42,764 nt of DNA from Accumulibacter sp. (GCA_020049495.1 JAIFKU010000074.1:1-42764); one strand, 5' to 3'; positions 12,646 to 21,190 are shown, numbered from the stretch's first letter. A program made the numbers and translations. Notes: generated by a model not told the origin, from the sequence alone.

Positions 12646-13904
12646 AGGAGGATGGCGCCAAAGGTAGCGGTACCGATGCCACCCAGCGCAAAATCACCGA
12701 ACTTGAGCGTGAAGTCGCCCGTACCCAGCACCAGCGTGATGGCGGCCACGATGAGATTCTTGTTATCGGCAAAATCCACCTTGTTTTCCACCCAGATGCG
12801 TGCCCCGGCAATTGCGATGAGGCCGAATACCACGATGGAAATACCGCCCATGACTGGTAATGGGATGGCCTGGATGAGCGCACCGAATTTCGGTGAGAAA
12901 CCCAGCAACAGGGCAATGATCGCGGCCACCAGGAACATGGCGGTGGAGTACACCTTGGTGGCAGCCATGACACCGATGTTCTCGGCATAGGTGGTCACGC
13001 CGGTGCCGCCACCCGCACCGCTGACCATGGTGGCAATACCATCGCCCATGAAGGCGCGGCCCATGTACATATCCAGATTCTTGCCGGTCATGGCGGTCAC
13101 GGCCTTGATGTGGCCCAGATTCTCCGCCACGAGAATGATAGCCACCGGCGCGATCATGAGCATGGCCTTGGGATCAAACACGGGGACGGCAAAGTTGGGC
13201 ATTCCGAACCAGGCGGCGGCTGCGATGCCCGAGAGTTCCATCGCTTTGCCGAGGCCCAGGCCGTTGGTCAGTAGGGCATAGATCACGGTGGCGGCAACAA
13301 GACCGACCAGAATGAGTACACGCTGCATCAGGCCGCTGGTAAACACGGCCACCAGACCCACACACACGAAGGTGACAACCTGCATCCAACTGTCGAAGTT
13401 ACTGGCGGCCATGTTCTTCACCGGCACACTCGCCAGGTTCAAACCGATGACGGCCACCACGGCGCCGGTAACAACCGGCGGCATGAGCTTTTCAATCCAT
13501 CGCGTACCGATGGCATGCACCAGCGCACCGATAGCCGTGTACACCGCACCGCAGGCAATGATGCCGCCCAGTGCAACACCAATATTGGGGTTGCCGCCCT
13601 TGCCTGCATAGGCTGTGGCGCCGATGACCACGCCGATGAAGGCAAAGCTTGACCCCAGATAACTGGGGACCTTGCCGCCGGTCAGGACAAAGAATATGAG
13701 CGTGCCGATGCCGCTCATCAAAATGGCGAGGTTGGGGTCAAATCCCATCAGGATGGGAGCGAGCACGGTAGCGCCGAACATGGCAATGACGTGCTGCATG
13801 CCCATCACGACGGTTTGCGGCCAGGGCAGGCGCTCGTCAGGGCCGATGACACCACCTTGCGCCAAAACATCGGCCGATTGTTCTTTCCAGTCAAATAGTC
13901 CCAT
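12618..13904 (-). CDS. uraA: NCS2-family uracil/xanthine permease (UraA-like)
   Basis: A 428-residue polytopic membrane protein. The N-terminal part PWPQTVVMGMQHVIAMFGATVLAPILMGFDP is the hallmark of UraA-type nucleobase:proton symporters, followed by the substrate-site half-helices (ASNFDSW..., LVAENLGHIKAVTAMTG) and GDGIATMVSGAGGGTGVTTYAENIGVMAATKVYST. About 12-14 membrane segments fit the 7+7 fold. It probably imports uracil, though xanthine cannot be excluded from sequence alone. The start at 13904 is followed by MGLFDWKEQ, a common NCS2 beginning. Its 3' end overlaps the stop of the convergent FAH remnant by 28 bases. Confidence 0.9.
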   Translation of the reverse strand: MGLFDWKEQSADVLAQGGVIGPDERLPWPQTVVMGMQHVIAMFGATVLAPILMGFDPNLAILMSGIGTLIFFVLTGGKVPSYLGSSFAFIGVVIGATAYAGKGGNPNIGVALGGIIACGAVYTAIGALVHAIGTRWIEKLMPPVVTGAVVAVIGLNLASVPVKNMAASNFDSWMQVVTFVCVGLVAVFTSGLMQRVLILVGLVAATVIYALLTNGLGLGKAMELSGIAAAAWFGMPNFAVPVFDPKAMLMIAPVAIILVAENLGHIKAVTAMTGKNLDMYMGRAFMGDGIATMVSGAGGGTGVTTYAENIGVMAATKVYSTAMFLVAAIIALLLGFSPKFGALIQAIPLPVMGGISIVVFGLIAIAGARIWVENKVDFADNKNLIVAAITLVLGTGDFTLKFGDFALGGIGTATFGAILLYALLNRKA

Positions 13905-14208
13905 GGTTTTTCCTTGTTTTACGCTGCGCGCCCGCGTCTTCGAAAGGTTGCAGCTGTTGCGATCAAGAGTCCGAACTTAAACGGCGTACAGTATGCGCAA
14001 ATAGCGCAAAAAAACATAGTGTACTGACAGGGATACTCACTGTTCGGTGACGAATTTTCAGTCAGGGAATCGTCTGGCGTTTTCTCAGCCACTTCGTGTC
14101 TCCATGATTCATGCAAGGGCTTCATGTTAACCGTATTTCCTTCTTCCATTCACTGATCCGCAGCTGCAGAAACGTAGAACCCGTATACTCGCCGAGGAAT
14201 GAACCGTT
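13905..14208. other. Divergent intergenic region, 304 bases
   Basis: This region lies between the permease and the ICMT-like gene, which are transcribed away from each other, so both promoters should be here. A TATACT at 14184-14189 could be a -10 element for the rightward gene, but no matching -35 box is convincing. An A/T-rich block near 14005-14030 could hold the permease promoter. A 76-codon open frame on the minus strand (13919-14149) has no recognisable protein features. No terminator, repeat or RNA gene was recognised. Confidence 0.5.
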
Positions 14209-14730
14209 GTGTGCCAGCGGAGTCAATATTCAACCCGAAGCAAACCGAGGTCCACGGCCATCGCTCTATTGAACGCACTTGAACTGAAGATTCCGCCGCC
14301 GGTGATAGCGCTTGTTGCTGGTCTTGCCATGTGGTTGAGCACAAACCCTGCTCCCTCCCTTGCCCTCGAATTGCCAGGGCGCCTGGCGATCTGTTCTGCC
14401 CTGGTCATGGCTGGGGGGGTGTTCGATATTTCAGGTCTGTTCGCTTTTCTCAAGGCAAAGACAACGATCAATCCGCTCACGCCGGGCATCACGTCACACA
14501 TGGTTATCGTCGGCATCTATCGCTATAGCCGGAACCCGATGTATTTCGGTTTACTGCTGGTCCTCACCGGGTGGGCGACGTATCTGTCGCATGCCCTGCC
14601 CTTCCTGATCCTGCCCCTGTTTGTGGCGTACATGAACCGCTTTCAGATTGTTCCCGAGGAACGGGTGCTTTCCGCCAAGTTCGGCCCGGAATACTCGACC
14701 TACACGCAATCCGTGCGGCGGTGGATTTAA
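14209..14730 (+). CDS. Isoprenylcysteine carboxyl methyltransferase (ICMT/PEMT)-like membrane protein
   Basis: About 173 residues with four to five membrane segments. The C-terminal part carries the ICMT/PEMT-type S-adenosylmethionine-binding signature: GIYRYSRNPMYFGLLLVLTG, followed by NRFQIVPEERVLSAKFGPEY and a final YTQSVRRWI. Bacterial members methylate unknown small or lipid substrates at the membrane. The start is uncertain: GTG at 14209 has GAGG eleven bases before it, while the family usually begins near residues LLNALELKIPPP, so a TTG at 14269 is possible. It is a single gene, divergent from the permease. Confidence 0.8.
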   Translation: MCQRSQYSTRSKPRSTAIALLNALELKIPPPVIALVAGLAMWLSTNPAPSLALELPGRLAICSALVMAGGVFDISGLFAFLKAKTTINPLTPGITSHMVIVGIYRYSRNPMYFGLLLVLTGWATYLSHALPFLILPLFVAYMNRFQIVPEERVLSAKFGPEYSTYTQSVRRWI

Positions 14731-14850
14731 GGCATCACCCTTCCTGCCTTTTTTCGCAGATCATGACCGGCACATTGTTCACGACGGGTGGCATAGCCCA
14801 AGCCAAGCCGTTGGGTTTAAGATGGTGCCCCGAACCGGAGTTTATATCCA

Positions 14851-16767
14851 ATGCGTTTTGTCGACGCTGATCGTTACGCCGAGCTCAAGGCAACGGGCAA
14901 GCTGCCCTCGCCGAAGGGTGTGGCGTTTTCGATCATCAAGCTGTTGCAGCGCGACGATTTCCGCATCGGCGATCTGGTGCAACTGGTTCAGTCCGACCCG
15001 GCCATCGCCGGACGCATCCTGTATTTCGCCAATGCCGCAGCTTTCGGCCGTTCGCGCCCCATGGTCTCACTGCAGCGAGCCATCGTCGCGCTGGGATCGT
15101 TTCGTGTGCGCGATCTGGTCATCGGCCTGTCGGTCATGCACGGCAACAAGAGCGGCCTGTGCACGGCCTTCGATTACGAAGAATTCTGGGGGCACTCTCT
15201 GGCCACCGGCATTGCGTGTCAGGAACTGGCGCATTTCGCCCAGATTGCCAGCGAAGAAATTTTCACCATCGGTCTGCTGGCGAGAGTCGGCGAACTGGCG
15301 CTGGCCTCGCTCTTCCCCAAGGAATACTCCGAAATCCTGCTTGCTGCACGGGAGCGCGGTCTCGAACTGGCCGTGATGGAGCAGGAACGTTTCTGCATGG
15401 ATCACCACGAACTGGCCGCCACCCTGCTCGACGAGTGGGGTCTTCCTGACGTACTCATTCAAGCGGCTTTTCACTACGAAAACCCAGACGCCGCTGGCTT
15501 TGCCGATGGTTCCCGGGTACAGACGCTGACCCATTCCCTGAGTTTTGCCAGTTCCCTGGCGCGCCTCTGCATGGTCGATGAGGAATCCCGCTGGAGTCTG
15601 CTGCCGGCGCTTCTGGCGCGTGCGGCACGCCTCGGGATCAGCGGCGATTCGCTCAACGAGCTGGTCGACCGCATGGTCGAACGCTGGCGCGAATGGGGCG
15701 CCAAACTGCAGGTCCGCACCCAGGACATTCCGCCGTTTGCCGACATTCTTGCCGCCAGCCCACCCTTGCGGCGCATGGGTAGCACTGCAGACACCGAGAA
15801 CCGGCGTGCCCGTTCGCCGTGTCTGCATGTTCAGTTGATCGGCATCCCGCTGGCCGAACTCGAACCGCTGATGCAGAAGGTCGAGGACCTCGGTCACCAG
15901 CCGGTTCTGGTTGACGATACGCCCGAAGGCTTGATCCAGGCGTTGCGCCATCCGGCCCCGATCATCATCGCCGACATGTCGGCACCGAATCTGAATGCAA
16001 CCGATTTTTGCCGCGACCTCCGGCGGACGCCGACCGGTAAGGAAAGCTATACCCTGCTTCTGGTTGCACAGGAAAGTGAAAGTCGCATTCTTGAGGCCAT
16101 CGATGCCGGCGCCGATGACGTGCTGAGCAAGCCGCTCAACGCCCAGACACTGCGCGTTCACCTCAACACTGCGGCGCGCATGCTGATCCTCAAGGAGGAA
16201 ATTCATCGCGAACGCCTCGGCATCATGCGTTCGACCGACGAGTTTGCCGTAGCCCAGAAACGCCTCTTGCAGGATGCATTGACCGATACCCTGACGCAGC
16301 TTCCCAACCGTCGCAACGGACTGGATTTTCTCGCTTCGGAGTGGGTTTTCGCCCGCTCCAGCGGTACTCCGCTGGCCTTCCTGATGCTTGACATCGATCA
16401 CTTCAAGCGCATCAACGACGGCTATGGCCACGCCGCCGGCGATGCCGTACTGCGCCAGTTGGCGGACATCCTGAAGCACACTTCGCGTTCCGAAGACATG
16501 GTTTTCCGTTATGGCGGAGAGGAGTTCGCCGCCGTTCTGACCAACGCCAACCTGAAAATCGCCCTGCAGATCGGCGAGCGCATCCGCGCCCTGATCGAGA
16601 AAACCACATTCCAGTGGAAGGATCAGCCCATTCCGCTCACCCTCAGTGTTGGCGTGGCCATTTCTTCCGGAACCGAAGCGGACAGCCTTGAACTGATACG
16701 GGCGTCAGACCTGGCGCTGTATCAGGCCAAGGAATGCGGACGCAACCGGGTGATGGCTGCGGGCTGA
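14851..16767 (+). CDS. HDOD - receiver - GGDEF protein, probable diguanylate cyclase
   Basis: A 638-residue cytoplasmic signalling protein with three domains in order. An HDOD domain lies at about 15-230 (SDPAIAGRILYFANAAAFG, IVALGSFRVRDLVIG). A response-regulator receiver lies at about 325-440, with the likely phosphoacceptor Asp375 (IIIADMSAP) and Lys427 (DDVLSKPLN). A GGDEF domain lies at about 475-635, with DALTDTLTQLPNRR, DIDHFKRINDGYGH and an intact GGEEF (555-559). Arg546-x-x-Asp549 sits five residues before GGEEF and matches the inhibitory c-di-GMP site. The cyclase is therefore probably active and feedback-controlled. No sensor kinase is adjacent. An 11-base gap separates it from the convergent gene at 16779. 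Confidence 0.93.
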   Translation: MRFVDADRYAELKATGKLPSPKGVAFSIIKLLQRDDFRIGDLVQLVQSDPAIAGRILYFANAAAFGRSRPMVSLQRAIVALGSFRVRDLVIGLSVMHGNKSGLCTAFDYEEFWGHSLATGIACQELAHFAQIASEEIFTIGLLARVGELALASLFPKEYSEILLAARERGLELAVMEQERFCMDHHELAATLLDEWGLPDVLIQAAFHYENPDAAGFADGSRVQTLTHSLSFASSLARLCMVDEESRWSLLPALLARAARLGISGDSLNELVDRMVERWREWGAKLQVRTQDIPPFADILAASPPLRRMGSTADTENRRARSPCLHVQLIGIPLAELEPLMQKVEDLGHQPVLVDDTPEGLIQALRHPAPIIIADMSAPNLNATDFCRDLRRTPTGKESYTLLLVAQESESRILEAIDAGADDVLSKPLNAQTLRVHLNTAARMLILKEEIHRERLGIMRSTDEFAVAQKRLLQDALTDTLTQLPNRRNGLDFLASEWVFARSSGTPLAFLMLDIDHFKRINDGYGHAAGDAVLRQLADILKHTSRSEDMVFRYGGEEFAAVLTNANLKIALQIGERIRALIEKTTFQWKDQPIPLTLSVGVAISSGTEADSLELIRASDLALYQAKECGRNRVMAAG

Positions 16768-16778
16768 TGCTGGCCTCC

Positions 16779-17108
16779 TTACTCGCTCAAGCGGTTTCGC
16801 TCGTCCACCACCCGAACCGCCTCGCCCTCGATGACATCTCCAGCGGAATCCGGCCTTGGGGCTTGTGTATCGGATGACTGACCGCTCATCTGCCGGGCGG
16901 CCTGTTCGCGCATCAGCTTGCGCAGCGCACGCGTCTTCCACATGAGATACAGCCACAGGAGCAGGCCGGCGACGGCCACCACGGCAAAGAAAACGAGCGA
17001 AAACATCAGGGCTACGCCGAGCGCGATGACGCCGGCAATCACCGTCAGCACTTGCGCCAATACCCCCTTGCTGCCCTGCCGGCCGGCCAGTTTAAAGTTG
17101 ATATTCAT
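16779..17108 (-). CDS. Small membrane protein, unknown function
   Basis: A 109-residue protein beginning MNINFKLAGRQGSKG. It has one long hydrophobic stretch or two close membrane segments (about residues 17-58, VLTVIAGVIALGVALMFSLV and AVVAVAGLLLWLYLMW), then a basic region (KTRALRKLMREQAARQ) and a polar acidic tail. The ATG at 17108 follows GGGGAA. Its first 17 bases lie inside the 3' end of cysB, so the two genes are probably translated from one message. I do not recognise a family. Short membrane genes with a basic cytoplasmic tail are common, and nothing links this one to sulfur metabolism beyond position. Confidence 0.7.
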   Translation of the reverse strand: MNINFKLAGRQGSKGVLAQVLTVIAGVIALGVALMFSLVFFAVVAVAGLLLWLYLMWKTRALRKLMREQAARQMSGQSSDTQAPRPDSAGDVIEGEAVRVVDERNRLSE

Positions 17109-18039
17109 CGTCTTTCCCCGGGCCGGCCATGGCCATATCGACCGCCTTCTTCGAAAGTTGTGCGGCAAACAGTTGAATGAAATCGTATTCGTACTGGCGC
17201 ATGTAAGTTCCGCGCCGCAAGCCGATACGCGTCGTGTTCGAACCGAAGAGATGACCCACATCGAAGGCCTGCAGACCGATATCGCGTGCCGGATCGTAAG
17301 CCATGCCGGCGATGATGCCGAGTCCGAGCCCGAGACTGACGTAGGTCTTGATCACGTCGGCATCGATGGCGGCCAGCACGACGTTGGGGCTCAGTTGCGC
17401 ACGCTCAAACGCCTTGTTGATGCGCGAACGGCCGGCAAAGGCCGGATCGTAGGTGATCAGCGGCCAGCGCGCCAGCGTAGCCAGTGAAATAGACTTTTCC
17501 GAAAGAATGGGGTGCCCTTCCGGTGCGACGACACAGTGCCCCCATTGATAGCACGGCAGCATGACCAGTTGCGGGTACTGGTCGAGCGCTTCGGTGGCAA
17601 TGGCGATGTCGGCCTCGCCATTGATCGTCCATTCGGCGATCTGTGTCGGGCTGCCCTGATGCATCGACAGTCGGACCTTCGGATGACGTTCGATAAAGCT
17701 CTTGACCACCGAAGGCAGGGCGTAACGCGCCTGGGTGTGGGTAGTGGCTATCGCCAGACGGCCCGTATCGCCACCGGCGAATTCCTCCCCCACGCGCTTG
17801 ATGTTGTCGGCTTCGCGCAGGATGCGTTCGGCGATTTCGAGCACGCGCCTGCCCGGTTCGGTAATCGCCGTCAGTCGCTTGCCGCTGCGCTCGAAGACGA
17901 TCACGCCAAGCTCGTCCTCAAGCAGCTTGATCTGCTTGGAAACGCCCGGCTGCGAGGTGTAAAGCACCTCGGCGGCCTCCGAAACATTGAGTCCGCAACG
18001 GGCGACTTCGACGAGATAACGGAGCTGTTGTAACTTCAT
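17092..18039 (-). CDS. cysB: CysB-type LysR transcriptional regulator
   Basis: A 315-residue LysR-family regulator. The N-terminal helix-turn-helix domain (1-60, MKLQQLRYLVEVARCGLNVS, EVLYTSQPGVSKQIKLLEDE) and effector domain motifs (TTHTQARYALP, HQGSPTQIAEWTINGEADIA, LGLGLGIIAGMAYD) match CysB/Cbl, which activate sulfate-assimilation genes in response to N-acetylserine. It stands divergently from the cysI pseudogene, the usual arrangement in betaproteobacteria, with a 159-base shared region. It looks intact although its main target operon is broken, so it may still act on distant genes. Confidence 0.93.
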   Translation of the reverse strand: MKLQQLRYLVEVARCGLNVSEAAEVLYTSQPGVSKQIKLLEDELGVIVFERSGKRLTAITEPGRRVLEIAERILREADNIKRVGEEFAGGDTGRLAIATTHTQARYALPSVVKSFIERHPKVRLSMHQGSPTQIAEWTINGEADIAIATEALDQYPQLVMLPCYQWGHCVVAPEGHPILSEKSISLATLARWPLITYDPAFAGRSRINKAFERAQLSPNVVLAAIDADVIKTYVSLGLGLGIIAGMAYDPARDIGLQAFDVGHLFGSNTTRIGLRRGTYMRQYEYDFIQLFAAQLSKKAVDMAMAGPGKDDEYQL

Positions 18040-18198
18040 TTGAGCTCATAATAACCAATAGTTCTAACAATCTAACTGAATATTCTTTTTCGATCAAGTC
18101 GTCGACTGATACGATTCGCCCATGACGCCCCTGCGGGTACGCTTCGGTGGCAGGCTGATAAGGCTTCAGACACAGCAGGACATTGACAGGTACACCTC

Positions 18199-19340
18199 AT
18201 GTATCGCTACGACAGCATTGACCAGCAACTCATCAACGAGCGCGTTGCCCAGTATCGCGGCCAGATCGAGCGTAACCTGGCCGGCACGCTCTCGGACGAC
18301 GAACTGCGCCCCCTGCGCCTGCAAAACGGCCTGTAAATCCAGCGCCACGGCCCGATGCTGCGCATTGCCATCCCCTACGGCCAGCTATCCGCCGCGCAAC
18401 TGCGCAAGCTGGCGGAAATCTCGCGCCGCTACGACCGTAGTTTCGGCCACTTCACGACGCGCCAGAACATGCAACTCAACTGGCCGAAATTCGAGGAAAC
18501 GCCGGAAATTCTCGGCGAACTGGCGAGCGTCGAAATACACGCCATACAGACCTCGGGCAACTGCATCCGCAACATCACCACCGACGAATTCGCCGGCGTC
18601 GCACCGGACGAGCTGACCGATCCGTGCCCGTGGTGCGAAGTACTACGCCAGTGGTCGACCTTCCACCCGGAATTCGCCTTCCTGCCGCGCAAGCATCTGC
18701 TCTCCTACCTCGATGCCCTGTTGCGCGTGTACAATCGTCATGGCCGCCGCGACAACCTGTACAAGGCACGCATCAAGATCCTGGTCAATGCGCTGGGGAT
18801 TGAAGAATTCGCCCGTCAGGTCTAAGCGGAATGGTCGTTCTTGAAAGACGGACCGACGACGCTGACCGACGCAGAATTCGAGCGCATCGCCGGCCATTTC
18901 GCGCCGCCAGCCTACGCCACCCTGCCGGCTGAAGATCCCGTCTTTTGCGCAGTAATCGCCAGCGACAAGGCTTTCGCCGCCTGGGTCAGGCGTTCCGTAC
19001 ATGCGCACAAGGTTCCGGGCTACGCCGCCGTGACGCTGTCGCTCAAGGCACCGGGCGCCGCTCCCGGCGACATCACCGCTGTGCAGATGGAAGCGGTCGC
19101 CGATCTCGCCGAGCGCTACAGTTTTGGCGAACTACGCGTTGCCCACGAACAGAACTTCGTGCTTACCGACGTCCGCAAGCACGACCTTTTTGACGTATGG
19201 CAGGCGACCCGCGCACATGCCCTGTCCACGCCGAACATCGGCCTTCTCACCGACATGATCTGCTGCCCCGGCGGCGATCTCTGCGCGCTGGCGAATGCCC
19301 GTTCGCTGCCGATTGCCGCTGCCATCAACACGAAATTCGA
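18199..19340 (+). pseudogene. cysI: Disrupted sulfite reductase hemoprotein subunit (cysI)
   Basis: One reading frame runs from ATG 18199 with clear sulfite/nitrite reductase hemoprotein similarity (SFGHFTTRQNMQLNW, IQTSGNCIRNITTDEFAGV, YKARIKILVNALG, ADLAERYSFGELRVAHEQN). It has several lesions. TAA at 18334 replaces what is a tyrosine in relatives (NGL-stop-IQRHGPM). TAA at 18823 replaces a glutamate in QV-stop-AEW. An apparent internal deletion at about 18693/18694 joins FLPRK to HLLSYLDALLRVYN and removes roughly 45-50 residues. The C-terminus after ALANARSLPIAAAI is lost. The first cluster-binding cysteines (CCPGGDLC) remain, but the second Cys-x3-Cys pair (SGCMNACG in relatives) is gone, so no siroheme/4Fe-4S centre could form. 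The end coordinate is approximate. Confidence 0.9.
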
Positions 19341-19382
19341 CGAAACGGAAGGCCGCGTCGATAACTGCCGAAGACCTTACCC

Positions 19383-19910
19383 ATGCCTAAGATCATCAGG
19401 AACGGCCAGATCGTCGATGACGTTTGGCAAATTCTCAAATTGGCTGAAGGCGAGACGGTGCAATTCGTTGCGCTGCCCGACGAACCAACCCTGCTGCCGC
19501 ACGCCTTATGGCTGGCACGCAAGGACGAAATCCTCGTCTGCCAGAAACCGGTCGGCGTCTGGCTCGACAGCAGCGAGGATCCGCAAGCCCTAGCTGGCGA
19601 TCTGGAGCACCTCGCCCTGATCGGCGTGAACTTCCCCAAGTTCGCCGACGGACGGGCTTATTCGATCGCCCGCCTGGTGCGCGAACGCTACAACTATCGC
19701 GGCGAAATCCGCGCCATCGGCGACGTGCTGCAAGACCAACTGTTCTACATGAAGCGTTGCGGCATCGATGCCTACGCTGTGCGCGACGACAAGGACATCG
19801 AAGCCGCTCTCGCCGGTCTGCGCGATTTCAGCGAAACCTACCAGGCCGCAGTCGACCAGCCGCAACCCCTCTTCCGCCGCAGAATCACTCAGGTAGCCAC
19901 CGATGCCTGA
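19383..19910 (+). CDS. DUF934 protein, partner of sulfite reductase
   Basis: A 175-residue protein starting MPKIIRNGQIVDDVW, with the family core DLEHLALIGVNFPKFADGRAY followed by SIARLVRERYNYRGEIRAIG and the ending VLQDQLFYMKRCGIDAYAVRDD. DUF934 genes are regularly found directly after cysI in beta- and gammaproteobacteria and are assumed to support sulfite reduction; the biochemical role is not established. The frame here is fully open, unlike its neighbours on both sides. Its stop codon overlaps the start of the cysH remnant (ATGCCTGA, 19903-19910), showing that the original operon was cysI-DUF934-cysH. Confidence 0.88.
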   Translation: MPKIIRNGQIVDDVWQILKLAEGETVQFVALPDEPTLLPHALWLARKDEILVCQKPVGVWLDSSEDPQALAGDLEHLALIGVNFPKFADGRAYSIARLVRERYNYRGEIRAIGDVLQDQLFYMKRCGIDAYAVRDDKDIEAALAGLRDFSETYQAAVDQPQPLFRRRITQVATDA

Positions 19911-20100
19911 CAATCCTCGTCATTCCGGCGAACGCCGGAATCCAGAAAGCACCTTGGAACTGGACCCCGGCCTACGTCGGGGTGACGGATTCGATTTGCT
20001 GACCGTCAAGGTAGGCAGGGTAAAAGCCCTGCTCCGACAGATCGCCAGCGAACATACTCCGGTTGTGTTCGCCAACAGCCTCGGCACCGAAGGCATAACG
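19903..20100 (+). pseudogene. cysH: Truncated cysH (PAPS/APS reductase) start with inserted repeat
   Basis: The frame begins MPDN at the expected place, overlapping the DUF934 stop. It is interrupted by a 70-base palindromic repeat at 19918-19987, then resumes with LTVKVGRVKALLRQIASEHT and PVVFANSLGTEG, the normal N-terminus of CysH-family phosphoadenylyl- or adenylylsulfate reductase. After about 36 codons the similarity stops; what follows (ITNLRGIVCLFG) is unrelated. The P-loop-like and cysteine motifs of the enzyme are all missing. Together with cysI, this means the local sulfate-assimilation operon cannot work. The end coordinate is the approximate end of similarity. Confidence 0.8.
19918..19987. 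repeat. 70-bp palindromic repeat (CGTCATTCC...TGACG type)
   Basis: The element starts CGTCATTCCGGCG and ends CGGGGTGACG, so its ends form the inverted pair CGTCA/TGACG. It contains two hairpins, ATTCCGGCG-AA-CGCCGGAAT at the left and ACCCCG...CGGGGT at the right. Repeats of this kind are scattered through many proteobacterial genomes as small non-autonomous elements. Here it sits inside the start of cysH and is read through in frame. Confidence 0.8.
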
Positions 20101-20246
20101 AACCTCAGGGGCATTGTTTGTCTTTTCGGGCCGTGGAACAGCGGCCGATTTCAAGTGAATTGCCAAACATCTGCTATAGTTTGTTCCGGTGCGAGGACGA
20201 TTGTCTTCGCTTTTCACCCTCCCCTCATTAACCAGGAATAAGCACC

Positions 20247-21092
20247 GTGAAACTCTTGCGTTATGGCCCGCCGGGCCAGGAAAAACCGGCGCTGCTTGAT
20301 GCTGCCGGCAATCTTCGCGACCTCTCCGGTCTGCTCGACGATTTTACGCCAAGAACGCTTTCGCCTGAGGCTCTGGACGTGTTGCGTACCATCGATACCG
20401 AGCGTTTGCCGAAGGTTGCGGGTACCCCTCGGCTGGGCGTGCCATGGAGTGGCATAAGCAAGTACGTGGCCATCGGCCTCAACTACAGCGACCATGCGGC
20501 CGAATCGGGCATGCCCATTCCGTCGGAGCCAACGATGTTCAACAAGTGGTTGAGCTGCGTCTGTGGTCCGAACGACGATACGCTGATGCCGCCGGATTCG
20601 ACCAAGCTGGATTGGGAGGTCGAACTGGGCATCGTGATCGGCCGCCGGGCGCGCAATGTGTCGCCTGCGGAAGCGCTGGACTACGTGGCCGGGTACTGTC
20701 TGGCCAACGACATTTCGGAACGTGCCTACCAGCTCGATCGCAGCGGCGGACAGTGGGGCAAGGGCAAGGGCTTCGACAGTTTCGGTCCGGTCGGTCCGTG
20801 GCTGGTGACGCGCGACGAGGTACCTGATGCGCAGAACCTCGACCTGTGGCTCAACGTCAATGGCCAGCGCCGGCAAACCGGCAGCACGTCGAAGATGATT
20901 TTTCCATGCGACTTCGTCGTGAGCTATTGCAGCAAGGTGATGACGCTGGAACCGGGCGACCTGATCATCACCGGCACGCCGCCAGGCGTCGGTCTCGGCT
21001 GCAAGCCGCCGCAATTCCTCAAGGTCGGCGATGTCGTCGAACTCGGCGTCAGCGGTCTGGGGCAGCAACGGCAGCGGATCGTGCGCGCCTGA
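20247..21092 (+). CDS. Fumarylacetoacetate hydrolase family protein
   Basis: A 281-residue FAH-domain enzyme. The N-terminal region (MKLLRYGPPGQEKPALLD) is followed by the catalytic fold: KYVAIGLNYSDHAAESG, the metal-binding motif LDWEVELGIVIGRRAR with its ExE pair, GYCLANDISERAYQ, KGKGFDSFGPVGPWLV and the closing loop PGDLIITGTPPGVGLG. This is the subgroup often annotated as ureidoglycolate lyase-like or 2,4-diketo-3-deoxy-L-fuconate hydrolase; the substrate cannot be fixed from sequence. It has its own leader (TATAGT at 20175 is a possible -10) and is not part of the broken cys operon. The group II intron begins 20 bases after its stop. Confidence 0.87.
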   Translation: MKLLRYGPPGQEKPALLDAAGNLRDLSGLLDDFTPRTLSPEALDVLRTIDTERLPKVAGTPRLGVPWSGISKYVAIGLNYSDHAAESGMPIPSEPTMFNKWLSCVCGPNDDTLMPPDSTKLDWEVELGIVIGRRARNVSPAEALDYVAGYCLANDISERAYQLDRSGGQWGKGKGFDSFGPVGPWLVTRDEVPDAQNLDLWLNVNGQRRQTGSTSKMIFPCDFVVSYCSKVMTLEPGDLIITGTPPGVGLGCKPPQFLKVGDVVELGVSGLGQQRQRIVRA

Positions 21093-21111
21093 CAGCGAAT
21101 TCATGGCGTCA

Positions 21112-21190
21112 ATCGGGATAGGGGCGATCAGGATACCTGATCGATCCCCTCCCACACCACCCGGCATGCGGGTCCGCACCGGGCGGTTCG
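21112..21190 (-). ncRNA. Group II intron domains V and VI
   Basis: On the minus strand, 21187-21156 folds into a domain V-type hairpin: ACCGCCCGG pairs with CCGGGTGGT, a two-base bulge (TG) follows on the 3' side, then TGCG/CGCA closes a GACC loop. Domain VI follows with CGATCAGG/CCTGATCG and GGGG/CCCC stems. An unpaired adenine at 21119, eight bases from the 3' end, is placed as expected for the branch point. The last bases are AT, which fits the AY rule for group II 3' ends. Confidence 0.85.

Noticed and set aside
13919..14149. 76-codon minus-strand frame upstream of the permease
   Set aside because: Lies in the promoter region, no ribosome-binding site or conserved pattern.
15067..16479. 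470-codon open frame opposite the HDOD-receiver-GGDEF gene
   Set aside because: Complementary to a gene with complete conserved motifs; no motif of its own.
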